From positions 79,838 through 143,837 of the forward strand of contig SUYC01000010.1 in the NCBI GenBank assembly GCA_015060625.1: DNA of 64,000 bases, in the 5' to 3' direction. This stretch comes from Xylanibacter ruminicola (lineage in GTDB: Bacteria; Bacteroidota; Bacteroidia; Bacteroidales; Bacteroidaceae). Shown here piece by piece: positions 15,169 through 23,414 of the stretch (position 1 is the first letter of the stretch; each line of letters starts with the position of its first letter). A program made the translations under genes and the position numbers. A model generated the notes under the pieces. That model did no database searches. It saw nothing but the letters and a program-made list of their open reading frames with translations, and was not told the origin of the DNA.

Positions 15169-16449
15169 TTAGAGGAAGAATCCTTCGTAAGCGATGCCAA
15201 TGTTAACCGATGGCTCGTCGTTGTATTTGCTCTTTAAGAAGCGCTTAGAGTACTCGGCCTTGATCACAATCTGCTTGATGGGGTGATAGTTCAGACCTAC
15301 TGCCATGCGCTTGACGGCCGTGTAGTCGTAGCTGACCCCCTTGGTGTCGCTGGCATAGGGGTTGTAGGCCTCATAGCGTCCGAACACATAGAGGCGCTCG
15401 TTTTTCTGGCGCATGCTCTGTATCTGCGAGAAGATGTCGTAGCCAGCCTCGATACCCATGGCATAAGCATTGCCGCTTACAAAGGCAGAGTGCTTGTAAG
15501 GTGACTTGGAGTTCAGACGGTTGTACATGTACTTCAGTTCGCTGGCGTTGCCCAGATAACCATAGTCGGCCTGACCACGAACAATCCAGTTGTGGGCATT
15601 ATAGGTGAAGTCGATGGCGCCGATGGCTACCTTACCCTGATAGGTGGCGCCTGTACCGTTGGCATCGTTGGGGTAGGTATTGCCGATGCTGTGACCATAG
15701 TAGCCGCTCAGACCGATACGCAAACCGGGAATCGAGTAGTTGTCGATACGCAGGGCTGCTGCATATTTGTTGGCTACATCAAACTCCATGGGTGACTTGT
15801 GCCCCTTGTGAATCCAACCCACATTGGTGAACTGGTCGGCATTCAAGCCGCCTAAGAACTGAGCCTCGTAGCGGAACTTGCCTGCACGACCCCAGAATGA
15901 TACACCTGTCTGGTGCCAGGTGCTGGGCATGATGGTGTTCTCGCCTTCAGGACGATATACGGTGAAATAGCTCAGAGGCTCGTGGTGGGCATTGTTCAGG
16001 CCGACAGGTACTACGATATGACCGACGCGGATGTTGGCCCATTTGGCAAAAGATTTCTGCAGCCAGAACTGCTCCAGCTCCACCTCGCCGCCTTTCTCGG
16101 TCTCCTGCTCCCATTCACCGCCTTCTTCGTCTTCTTTCTCATAGGCAATGCCTGCACCGCCATGCTCAAACTCTATCTCGGTACCAAAGCTCCAGCCTTT
16201 GCCGAAGTCGTAACCGAGATATATCACAGCATGGGGAATATCGAAACGTCCGTGACTTGGATCGTTCTTATGCTCCTCGGGCTGACTGTAGCGGCTCACA
16301 TGGTCGCTGAAATAATTACGTGTAAAGTTTGCTTCGCCATAGCCACCAACGCTCAAACGTGAGGTCTTGGTGCTATCTGCGCTACTTTTTTGTGCGCTGC
16401 TTGATAAGCATAGCGCCATCATCATTAATGTGTATATATACCTTCTCAT
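15169..16449 (-). CDS. outer membrane porin-like protein, first gene of the imelysin operon
   Basis: 426 residues: signal peptide (ending SSAQ), then a beta-barrel with LSVGGYGEANFTRNYF and a terminal IGIAYEGFFL. An acidic loop (KEDEEGGEWEQETEKGGEVELE, about 105-127, written here only in part) could bind cations. Resembles phosphate-selective porin O/P-like proteins of Bacteroidota. As leader of the porin, imelysin, di-heme oxidoreductase, CcsA operon it is the likely outer-membrane entry for iron or another small cation. A 9-bp inverted repeat lies in its 5' leader. Confidence 0.8.
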   Translation of the reverse strand: MRRYIYTLMMMALCLSSSAQKSSADSTKTSRLSVGGYGEANFTRNYFSDHVSRYSQPEEHKNDPSHGRFDIPHAVIYLGYDFGKGWSFGTEIEFEHGGAGIAYEKEDEEGGEWEQETEKGGEVELEQFWLQKSFAKWANIRVGHIVVPVGLNNAHHEPLSYFTVYRPEGENTIMPSTWHQTGVSFWGRAGKFRYEAQFLGGLNADQFTNVGWIHKGHKSPMEFDVANKYAAALRIDNYSIPGLRIGLSGYYGHSIGNTYPNDANGTGATYQGKVAIGAIDFTYNAHNWIVRGQADYGYLGNASELKYMYNRLNSKSPYKHSAFVSGNAYAMGIEAGYDIFSQIQSMRQKNERLYVFGRYEAYNPYASDTKGVSYDYTAVKRMAVGLNYHPIKQIVIKAEYSKRFLKSKYNDEPSVNIGIAYEGFFL

Positions 16450-16451
16450 AA

Positions 16452-16480
16452 CCGAATTAAGTCTCTTATTTTTAATTCGG
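16452..16480 (-). repeat. leader hairpin of the porin gene
   Basis: CCGAATTAA at 16452-16460 and its reverse complement TTAATTCGG at 16472-16480, between the -7 element and the start codon (16449). In the mRNA this forms a 9-bp hairpin just upstream of the ATG. Confidence 0.7.
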
Positions 16481-16483
16481 GTG

Positions 16484-16523
16484 CAAAGGTACGGCGATTA
16501 AATTAATGTCACAATACCTAAAA
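16484..16523 (-). promoter_or_regulatory. promoter of the porin-imelysin operon
   Basis: Minus strand: TTTTAGGTATTG ending at 16512, 20 bases, TACCTTTG at 16491-16484. Shares the AGGTATTG extended -33 block, the GCCGTACCTTTGCACC core and a CGAATTAAAA leader with the flavodoxin promoter. Confidence 0.82.
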
Positions 16524-16561
16524 AGTGTGAAAAAAGAAAGTGACCGCTGTTGCGGCCACCT

Positions 16562-17281
16562 TTATTTTCCTAAAAACTTGGTATCGAGATAGGCTTGAAA
16601 TGCATCTTTATACAAATCGCCTATCGGCAGATAGGTATCGCTGTCCATGATGACACGATTTTTGTTCACCTCCTGAATCTTGTTCAGATTGATAATATAC
16701 GATCGGTGGATGCGCATGAAATAGTTGGGCAGATGTTCTTGCATCTTCTTCATGGATAGGAGTGTGATGATGGGTTTGGGCTCACCCTCTATCCACACTT
16801 TCAGGTATTCGCTCATGGCCTCTACATACCTGATGTTGGGGATGCTCACCTTTACGATGCGGTAATCGGTTTTCAGAAAAAGCGCGTCGTCGGAGTCGGT
16901 TGCAGGCTTTGATGCAGCTACCGATTCGGTCAGTCGGTCCTTAATGCGATTGGCTGCACGCTGCAGGTCCTGCAAGCCAAAAGGCTTGAGCAGATAGTCA
17001 ACGGCATTCACCTTAAACCCTTCTACCGCATATTCTGAGTAGGCGGTGGTGAATACAATCAGCGGCGGAACGGCCAGCGATTTCACAAAGTCCATACCAT
17101 TCAGGTCGGGCATGTTAATATCGCAGAAGATGGCATCTACGGTGTCGCTCTCTAAGTACGTGCGTGCTTCGAGTGCGCTCTGGCATTTGGCAGCCAGTTC
17201 CAGAAACGGCACCTTATTAATATAAGCAGTAATCTGCTCAAGAGCCAGCGGCTCATCATCGATAGCTAAACAACGTATCAT
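16562..17281 (-). CDS. LytTR-type response regulator
   Basis: 239 residues. Receiver domain (1-120) with acidic pair IDDEP and phosphoacceptor Asp in FCDINMPDLNG (about 55), conserved Thr (TTAYSEYAVEGF) and Lys (LLKPF). LytTR DNA-binding domain (about 135-239) with MRIHRSYIINLNKI. Cytoplasmic partner of the kinase encoded just upstream; the genes overlap by 4 bp. Confidence 0.95.
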   Translation of the reverse strand: MIRCLAIDDEPLALEQITAYINKVPFLELAAKCQSALEARTYLESDTVDAIFCDINMPDLNGMDFVKSLAVPPLIVFTTAYSEYAVEGFKVNAVDYLLKPFGLQDLQRAANRIKDRLTESVAASKPATDSDDALFLKTDYRIVKVSIPNIRYVEAMSEYLKVWIEGEPKPIITLLSMKKMQEHLPNYFMRIHRSYIINLNKIQEVNKNRVIMDSDTYLPIGDLYKDAFQAYLDTKFLGK

Positions 17282-18489
17282 AGTGGTAAAATTAGTTTGA
17301 CTGTGTAAATATCGGGTTCATCCTTAATGTCGAGCGTGTAGCGCTTGTCGTACAGCAGGTCCAGACGCTTCCTGACGTTGGCCAGACCTACGCCGCCTTT
17401 CTTTTCCGACGTGCCGTTGACTCCCTGTGCATTTTCTTTATACAGCTTCTCGGCTTTGGAGTTCTGACAATTAAAGCAAAGGCTGTTGCGCTCTATCGTT
17501 ATCTTGATATCGATAAACGAGTCGTGCTGATAGCTCACCCCATGCTTGAAGGCGTTTTCGATAAACGTGATGAGCATCAGGGGAGGAATGGTTTTGTCGG
17601 GTGCCTCGGTGGGGAGATCAACGCTGATTTTCACCTTGTCGGTATAGCGCAGCTGCATCAGGCGCGTGTAGTTGCGGATGAACTCAAACTCCTTGGTGAG
17701 CGGCACCCCGCTCTTATCCCCCTCGTAGAGCACAAAGCGCATCATCTTCGACAGTTCCAGAATGGTGTCCTGTGCCTTGGCAGGGTTGATATCCACCAAT
17801 GCATGGATGTTGTTGAGTGTGTTCATGAAGAAGTGAGGGTTTATCTGATACTTCAGATACTCCAGCTGCTGCTCCAGATTCTGCTTTTCAAGCGCCTCCA
17901 GTTTCCGTCGGTCGTTGCTGCTGCGGAAGTAGAGCTTGGCACCCAGATTGGCGGCCAGCATCAGCAGTAGCATCACTCCCCCCATGATGTCGCGCTCACC
18001 AAAGTGGTGGCGCCTTGCGCGCATCTCATGTTCTTGGCGCAACTCGTGCCGTGGTGTTCTGTCGTCAGGCGCTGCCGGCTGAGGCATGTCGGGAGGCTCG
18101 TGCTGATCCATAGGATGCGGTCCGCGCATATCCATAGGATATGGTCCGCGCTGCTCCATAGGCGGTCGGCGGAACCCCATGTATCGGGGAGCGTATTGGT
18201 ATTGGAATACCATATATCCTGCTATCAGCAATATCGTCAGTGTGGTGTAGAGCACACGGCGATGCTGGTGGATGAGCAGTGGTGCCAGCAGGAAATTGTG
18301 CAGCAGAAACAGCAGGAGGAACACCCCAAACCTGTCCCACACCATCAGCACTTCGTGCCAGTTGAACACTGTTTCGGCCTCGTTCACGCTGCGCACTCCC
18401 AAACTGATGAGTGGGGCTGCAAAAAGCAGTCCCCACACCGCCAGATATAGCAGATTCTCCTGTCGAGATTGATTCTTCATCCAGTACAT
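17278..18489 (-). CDS. LytS-type sensor histidine kinase with Met/His/Pro-rich loop
   Basis: 403 residues (start could be the second ATG at 18480). Four transmembrane segments (about 14-31, 52-70, 82-98, 171-186), a coiled linker, the His_kinase motif QINPHFFMNTLNNIH (about 215) and an ATPase domain (PPLMLITFIENAFKHG; GVGLANVRKRL). By positive-inside reasoning the stretch 101-168 between the third and fourth helices is periplasmic; it is packed with Met, His, Pro and acidic residues (RGPYPMDM, RGPHPMDQH), encoded partly by a tandem 24-base repeat (about 18102-18150). A cation sensor is a reasonable guess. No promoter seen in the 63 bases upstream, so it may be co-transcribed with the polyphosphate genes. 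Confidence 0.92.
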   Translation of the reverse strand: MYWMKNQSRQENLLYLAVWGLLFAAPLISLGVRSVNEAETVFNWHEVLMVWDRFGVFLLLFLLHNFLLAPLLIHQHRRVLYTTLTILLIAGYMVFQYQYAPRYMGFRRPPMEQRGPYPMDMRGPHPMDQHEPPDMPQPAAPDDRTPRHELRQEHEMRARRHHFGERDIMGGVMLLLMLAANLGAKLYFRSSNDRRKLEALEKQNLEQQLEYLKYQINPHFFMNTLNNIHALVDINPAKAQDTILELSKMMRFVLYEGDKSGVPLTKEFEFIRNYTRLMQLRYTDKVKISVDLPTEAPDKTIPPLMLITFIENAFKHGVSYQHDSFIDIKITIERNSLCFNCQNSKAEKLYKENAQGVNGTSEKKGGVGLANVRKRLDLLYDKRYTLDIKDEPDIYTVKLILPL

Positions 18490-18552
18490 GCCTATTACTA
18501 CTAATAATAACGTGTGGAAAAGTGATTTATTGTGCTCTCGGTGAGATTTCTT

Positions 18553-20328
18553 TCAGCGCCAGCCTCCTGGCCAGCCGCCGCCACCACCCATGCTGTTTCC
18601 GCCGGTATAGCTGGACAGTGAAACGCTGCTTCCGCCTGAGATGGTGCCGCCAGCAATGCCTAAGCCGCCAAAGAAACTGCTACCGCCGCTGATGCTGGTG
18701 CCTGATTGCAGGGTGGGAGTGGATGCAGCAGAAACCACCAGACTTGAACCACCGCTGGACGGGGTGCGGAAGGAGAAGGTGTTCTCACCGATGGTCATCG
18801 TGTACCAGGTGCTCTTGCTCCATGTTGAAGCCTGATAGCACGACTGACTCAGACTGCTGCCACTCTCCAGTCCGCCTACGGCCACGATGGTGCCGCCAGT
18901 GAGGTAGAGCTTCTTGCCGCCTTCGGTGTTGGCGTCGATAGCCACTTCGGGCTGACCAGAGCAGATGGCATACACCAGTCCGCCTTTCAGGTAGATATTG
19001 CCGTTGGCATCCAGTCCGTCGTTGTTCTTGCCTTGTGCATACACATAGCCGCCAGTGATGGTCATGTCGCCTTTCGAGTTGATGGCATCGTCGTAGGCAT
19101 AGCAGGCCACTTCGCCACCGCTGATGTTCAGCGCGCTCTTGGTCTCGATGCCCTCACCGTTATAGCCGTTGGTGCGCACCCAGACAGTGCCGCCGCTGAT
19201 GTTGATATCGCCATCAGCCTTGATGCCCTTAGGCGATGAGGTGTCGTTGTTGCTCTTATACTGTCCGCCTTCGGTTATCACATACACGTTGCCGCCATTA
19301 AAGTTGGCATCGATATCAGCATTGATACCTTTGCCGCCCGAACCAGTGCTCTTGAGCCACAGTTCGCCGGCGTTGATGGTGAAGGTAGAGTCAGCCTTGA
19401 TGCCGGCAGCACCTTTGGCTTCCTGATCGTCGGTGTCGTAGGTGCCGTCGCCAGTGGTGATCACGGTGGTGCGTCCGCCATTGACGATAATGTTGCTCTC
19501 GCAGTTGATGCCCTTGGCAGCTGCTGCGCTCACCTCCACGTTGATGATGCCGCCATTGACGAACACACCGTCGTTGGCCTTGATGCCGTGGTTGGCCGTG
19601 GATTTGGCATAGATATTGTTACCCTGATTGAAGATGATATAGTCGGCCGAGTGGATGGCATTGTTCGTCTGACCTACTACGCTGAGCGTTCCACTGCCGC
19701 TGAACAGCAGCTTACCCTTGCAGTAGAGAGCACCCTTCTGACTGCCGCCGGTGCCGTCGGTCAGCGAGTTGCTGGTGCCGTCGGCCAGTACGACGAAGGC
19801 ACGCTTGCCGCTCAGCAGGTTGAGCGCTGCCGAGTCGGGATTAGTGATGCTGGCACCATTGAGCTTCACCTCATATTTCTTGTCACCCACCACCGTAAAC
19901 GAGCCATTGGCGGTCGTGCCGCTCAGCACGTAGCAGATACCCTTGACGGAGCCGTGGTTGGCAGTGATGTGACCGCCGTTGACGCTGATCTCCACACCGC
20001 TCTCAGTCTTGGCTGTAGGGCTGCTCAGGTCGATGGCTATCTCCGTCGTAAAGCTGTTGTTCTCCAGCGCATCTTCCTCGTCGGGCAGATAGGCTGTGGC
20101 CGTGGTGGCAGGTTCGGCCGTGGTCTGGTCGATAGTCACGGCAAACGTGGTCAGGTCGCCAGTCGTCGTCGAACTGCCGCCAGTGCTGATTGAACCAGAT
20201 ATGTCACCACCGTTATTCCAGTTGTTGTCACTTCCATTACTTAAGCTGCTGAACGGATCGTCGGTCGAACAGCTTGTCATCGTCATCGTCGTGGCGATGA
20301 GCATCATACTGAAAATAATCTTTTTCAT
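18553..20328 (-). CDS. carbohydrate-binding beta-helix lipoprotein, Cthe_2159 type
   Basis: 591 residues, lipobox in TMTSC (about 16-20). From about 95 to 500 it is a repetitive beta-helix with recurring blocks such as GGHITANHGSVKGI, NGGIINVEV, GDINISGGTVWV and GDMTITGGYVYA, as in the Cthe_2159/DUF4353 polygalacturonate-binding proteins, which bind calcium. It ends in a Gly/Ser-rich tail (SMGGGGGWPGGWR). Last gene of the VTC, DUF4956, DUF2490 run, 11 bases after DUF2490. This association with VTC and DUF4956 recurs in other phyla; the joint function is not established. Confidence 0.85.
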   Translation of the reverse strand: MKKIIFSMMLIATTMTMTSCSTDDPFSSLSNGSDNNWNNGGDISGSISTGGSSTTTGDLTTFAVTIDQTTAEPATTATAYLPDEEDALENNSFTTEIAIDLSSPTAKTESGVEISVNGGHITANHGSVKGICYVLSGTTANGSFTVVGDKKYEVKLNGASITNPDSAALNLLSGKRAFVVLADGTSNSLTDGTGGSQKGALYCKGKLLFSGSGTLSVVGQTNNAIHSADYIIFNQGNNIYAKSTANHGIKANDGVFVNGGIINVEVSAAAAKGINCESNIIVNGGRTTVITTGDGTYDTDDQEAKGAAGIKADSTFTINAGELWLKSTGSGGKGINADIDANFNGGNVYVITEGGQYKSNNDTSSPKGIKADGDINISGGTVWVRTNGYNGEGIETKSALNISGGEVACYAYDDAINSKGDMTITGGYVYAQGKNNDGLDANGNIYLKGGLVYAICSGQPEVAIDANTEGGKKLYLTGGTIVAVGGLESGSSLSQSCYQASTWSKSTWYTMTIGENTFSFRTPSSGGSSLVVSAASTPTLQSGTSISGGSSFFGGLGIAGGTISGGSSVSLSSYTGGNSMGGGGGWPGGWR

Positions 20329-20339
20329 ATTGTTTTATG

Positions 20340-21092
20340 TTAGAATTTAAACTTATATCCTATTCCTAAATAATGCATGTCAGGATCATACTCGTCGGCA
20401 TCTACATGCTTCATGTCCTGGAAACGGTAGAACACACCGAGCTGATGCTGTTTGGACAGGCGGATGTCGGTGCCCACGGTGTAGCGTATCTTTTCGATGC
20501 CCCACGCGTTGTAGAGCTCTACGTTGGCATAAGGCGAGAAGAGGGCGTTCTTCTTGTCGTAGGCTATCTCGAAGCGTGAGCGCAACTGGTTTTTGCCTTT
20601 GCCTGCGCGTGTATAGTCCTCCCATGCCTCGTCGTCGTAGTCCCAGCGCTGCATGGTCTTCTCCGGCCGATAGGTGTACTGCCATCGTTCGCGCAGCGAG
20701 AGCTTGATGCCGTTGCTGAACTTATACGAGCCGGTGAGTCCGGCATACACACGGTGCTTGATGCTCCAGTAGCTGGGACGCAAGTGATTATAGTCGCCAT
20801 CGTCCTCGTAGGTGATTTTTTCGCGGTTGTTCTGGTCGAGCAGTATGTAGCCTGCATCGGCTTTCAGCCAGCTGGTGAGTTTGTACGAGGCACCTATGCC
20901 TATACTCCAGCGGTCGAGCGTCTTGAAGTCGTTGCGGGTTCTCAGGTCGGCTTCGACATTCACACTTAGGTTCTTGTCAATCTTCTTCTCTGCCTCGGCA
21001 CTGAGCACCATGCCGCCTTCGCTCTGAGCTGTGGCGTGTAGTGCTGCTGCCATTAGGGTGACCACCGCGGCCATTCGTTTAAACATGTGCAT
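20340..21092 (-). CDS. DUF2490 outer-membrane-like protein
   Basis: 250 residues: signal peptide (ending HATAQ), then strands typical of a small barrel (LSVNVEADLRTRNDF; LGIGYKFKF at the end). DUF2490 proteins are uncharacterised outer-membrane proteins. Its start overlaps the end of the DUF4956 gene by 14 bp, so translation is coupled. Confidence 0.82.
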   Translation of the reverse strand: MHMFKRMAAVVTLMAAALHATAQSEGGMVLSAEAEKKIDKNLSVNVEADLRTRNDFKTLDRWSIGIGASYKLTSWLKADAGYILLDQNNREKITYEDDGDYNHLRPSYWSIKHRVYAGLTGSYKFSNGIKLSLRERWQYTYRPEKTMQRWDYDDEAWEDYTRAGKGKNQLRSRFEIAYDKKNALFSPYANVELYNAWGIEKIRYTVGTDIRLSKQHQLGVFYRFQDMKHVDADEYDPDMHYLGIGYKFKF

Positions 21093-21756
21093 AATCAGCT
21101 TCTTTCAGTTTTAGTTTGTTATTAATATCAGTCGTGTTCTCGCCTACATAGCTCACGCGCAGTACAGCCATGTCGCGCAGGAAATCGATACCGCCAACCT
21201 CTACTTTTAGCACTTCCACACCTAAGCGTTGCGCCAGGTCGGCTTTCAACTCTTCGCGTCGCTCTGGTTTAATCAGTTCAATGCGGTCGTACTGTACCAG
21301 TCGGGTGGCACTCACCTTCAGCGTTTTCTCGAAAGTCGTGATAGCTGCGATGGTTATCGCGTCAATCACCAGCAACTCAAGGAGTGGAGTGCCTGTGATG
21401 ATGCCGCTGGCATCAACACCCAGTGCCGACGACATGGCGTGAACCACCGACAGGCAAACCACTACAAACAGATATGTCATTTCGCGAACCGGCATAGAGT
21501 CGGTGCGATAGCGCATGATCGAGAAGATTCCAAATAGTCCAAGTCCCACACCCATGGTGGCTTTGCCTCGCTCCATGCCCATCATCAGATAAACCAGGAA
21601 GTAGATGACTACCGAGATGATCATGAATGTGAAGTAGAAGTCGCGTCGGCGACTTTTCTTGAAGTACAGGAAGTTCACGATGCCCCAGTTAACTACCAGG
21701 CAGAGCATAAACCTGATGAGAGTTTCGACGAAGTCGTTCGAAAAAAATACTTGCAT
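21079..21756 (-). CDS. DUF4956 membrane protein
   Basis: 225 residues. Four hydrophobic segments in the first 140 residues, with the family hallmark GLFGIFSIMRYRTDSMPVREMTYLF (about 75-98), then a cytoplasmic alpha/beta C-terminal domain. DUF4956 proteins are encoded beside VTC-type polyphosphate polymerases; a role as membrane subunit or channel for the polymer is inference. Starts 3 bases after the VTC stop. Confidence 0.9.
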   Translation of the reverse strand: MQVFFSNDFVETLIRFMLCLVVNWGIVNFLYFKKSRRRDFYFTFMIISVVIYFLVYLMMGMERGKATMGVGLGLFGIFSIMRYRTDSMPVREMTYLFVVVCLSVVHAMSSALGVDASGIITGTPLLELLVIDAITIAAITTFEKTLKVSATRLVQYDRIELIKPERREELKADLAQRLGVEVLKVEVGGIDFLRDMAVLRVSYVGENTTDINNKLKLKEADYAHV

Positions 21757-21759
21757 ATA

Positions 21760-22506
21760 CTATTGTTTTATTAATTTGTTAATTTCTATGAGTTTGCATT
21801 TAAATCGATTCACAGGCAGATAGTCGTGGCCTGTCAGTGCCGAGCCCATGCAGTATTTCGAAAAGCCATGTGGCTGTATGTGTAGCTGTCGCAGCATGTG
21901 CAGGATGGGTGAGAATACCTGTCCGTCGCGTTTCAGCTCTATCACTACCAGTGGCCCCATATCCAGATGATGCCCGTTCGTCAGGTTGCCGAACTGCAGG
22001 GCTGTGTCGATGGTGAGGCGTTCGGTCATACCCTTGTTGACGAGTGTGATGCGGTTGAAGTGATTGTTCAACACGGGTTGCAGCGTGTCCACCTCGTAGT
22101 GCAGGTTCTGCTGCAGAAACAGGCGCTTCGACACTTCGTTCAGATCCATATCCCAAACCTCTATGCGGTTTTTCTTGGTGCGCCTGTGATTGTTTTTGGT
22201 CTTCACCTCGATAAACTGCAGATTGCTGCAGCAGTAGGTGCGGAAACGCACTTTCTGTCGGTTGGTGTGCCCGTACTGATGCTGTGCGTACATATCAAAC
22301 GTGCGGGTGTCGAGATAGGTGGTGTCGTAGTCGGGATTACGCTGTCCGTCTATGTCCTGCACATAGTAGTCCTGCCTGGCCATCTTCAGTAGTTGGCGCA
22401 GCCTGCTGGTGTTCGTCACAAACTTGGTGTCGGTGCGATTCATCAGTTTCACACTTTTCATCTCGTCGAGCGTGATGGGTTCGAAGGCGTTCAGCAAATT
22501 TTTCAT
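21760..22506 (-). CDS. VTC-domain polyphosphate polymerase
   Basis: 248 residues, a full VTC catalytic domain: basic strands KFVTNTSRLRQLLK, QKVRFRTY, the acidic FIEVKTK, and KRDGQVFSP. The tunnel fold makes polyphosphate from ATP. The ATG lies only four bases after the -7 element TACCTTTG (22518-22511), so the mRNA may be leaderless. First gene of the operon leading to the Cthe_2159 lipoprotein and perhaps the LytSR pair. Confidence 0.9.
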   Translation of the reverse strand: MKNLLNAFEPITLDEMKSVKLMNRTDTKFVTNTSRLRQLLKMARQDYYVQDIDGQRNPDYDTTYLDTRTFDMYAQHQYGHTNRQKVRFRTYCCSNLQFIEVKTKNNHRRTKKNRIEVWDMDLNEVSKRLFLQQNLHYEVDTLQPVLNNHFNRITLVNKGMTERLTIDTALQFGNLTNGHHLDMGPLVVIELKRDGQVFSPILHMLRQLHIQPHGFSKYCMGSALTGHDYLPVNRFKCKLIEINKLIKQ

Positions 22507-22584
22507 GTTGCAAAGGTAGCATGATAAAATCTATCACGCTAATATATTCAACGAACGCAGCATTTTATTCAGCCAAATCGTTTT

Positions 22585-23226
22585 TTAGATGTAAAACTCT
22601 GAAGGGTCAACCAGTCCGGCACGGATGGCGTACTTGATGAGCTCGTGGGCTGTGTTGATGCCCAGTTTGCGGAAGATATTCTTGCGGTGGGTGGTGATGG
22701 TGTGGATGCTGGAGAATCGCTCTTCGGCTATCTCCTTGGTGGTTTTGCCCTGAGCGATGGCTTTCACGATCTCTGCCTCGGTGGCCGTCAGGATGTCGGG
22801 CTTCTCTTCATCCTGCTGCTGACTGATGATGACCTCAAGCGCACGCTGACTGATGAAACGCTCATGGCGACTGACGGCACGCAGCGCGTCGCGCAGATCC
22901 TTCATCGGTCCATCCTTGAATATGATGCTAAACTGATGCGATGAATAGATGACGCGACGCAGAAACTGCGGTGTCAGTTCTTCGCAGAAGAGCAGCCACT
23001 GCGACAGCGCAAAGCGCTCGCTCACGATAAGCAACTGGTCTTCGTCGGCGAAATTAAACAAAGTATAGTCGAGCACCACTACGGCGTTCTCATGCGTCTT
23101 CAACTGCTCCACCAGACTGGTCTTGTCTGACGCACGATATATCTGATTCTCCTCGTCCTGTCGCAGAAGACTGTCGATGGCGAATCGTGTTATCTCTTGA
23201 TTGTCTGCTAATATATACTTTGCCAT
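22585..23226 (-). CDS. LuxR-family response regulator
   Basis: 213 residues from the ATG at 23226. A receiver-like N-terminal domain (1-125) has a single N-terminal Asp (ADNQE) and a possible phosphoacceptor in VVVLDYTLF (about 53); the acidic pocket is reduced, so phosphorylation is uncertain. A GerE/LuxR HTH follows (about 145-205: LTATEAEIVKAIAQGKTTKEIA, HTITTHRKNIFRKLG). The longer start at 23277 begins upstream of the -7 element (23254-23247) and is rejected. No kinase adjacent. Confidence 0.88.
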   Translation of the reverse strand: MAKYILADNQEITRFAIDSLLRQDEENQIYRASDKTSLVEQLKTHENAVVVLDYTLFNFADEDQLLIVSERFALSQWLLFCEELTPQFLRRVIYSSHQFSIIFKDGPMKDLRDALRAVSRHERFISQRALEVIISQQQDEEKPDILTATEAEIVKAIAQGKTTKEIAEERFSSIHTITTHRKNIFRKLGINTAHELIKYAIRAGLVDPSEFYI

Positions 23227-23246
23227 AACTGTTCTGATTTTGGGTG

Positions 23247-23277
23247 CAAAGATACGAAGTTTAGATAGAACTTCCAA
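23247..23277 (-). promoter_or_regulatory. promoter of the LuxR regulator
   Basis: Minus strand TTG at 23277-23275, 20 bases, TATCTTTG at 23254-23247. The TTG sits inside one arm of the palindrome at 23269-23330. Confidence 0.8.
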
Positions 23278-23330
23278 ATATCCGTCGATATTTAGAAAAT
23301 ATATCTAAAATCGTCGGCGATTTGGAAGTT
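23269..23330. repeat. 62-bp near-palindrome over the LuxR promoter
   Basis: Outer arms AACTTCCAAAT (23269-23279) and ATTTGGAAGTT (23320-23330) are exact reverse complements; the inner parts (to 23296 and from 23304) remain largely complementary, around a 7-base centre. T-run only on the plus side, where no gene ends, so an operator is likelier than a terminator. Confidence 0.8.
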
Positions 23331-23414
23331 TTTTTTGCACGAATGGCTTTTTTATCTGTGATATAGAATAAAATTCTGATGATGTACTAATCGATACTGA
23401 GACAGCTATCGGGT

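Noticed and set aside
23269..23340. Terminator of tcdA
   Set aside because: The T-run follows the palindrome only on the plus strand, while tcdA is on the minus strand; an operator at the LuxR promoter fits better.
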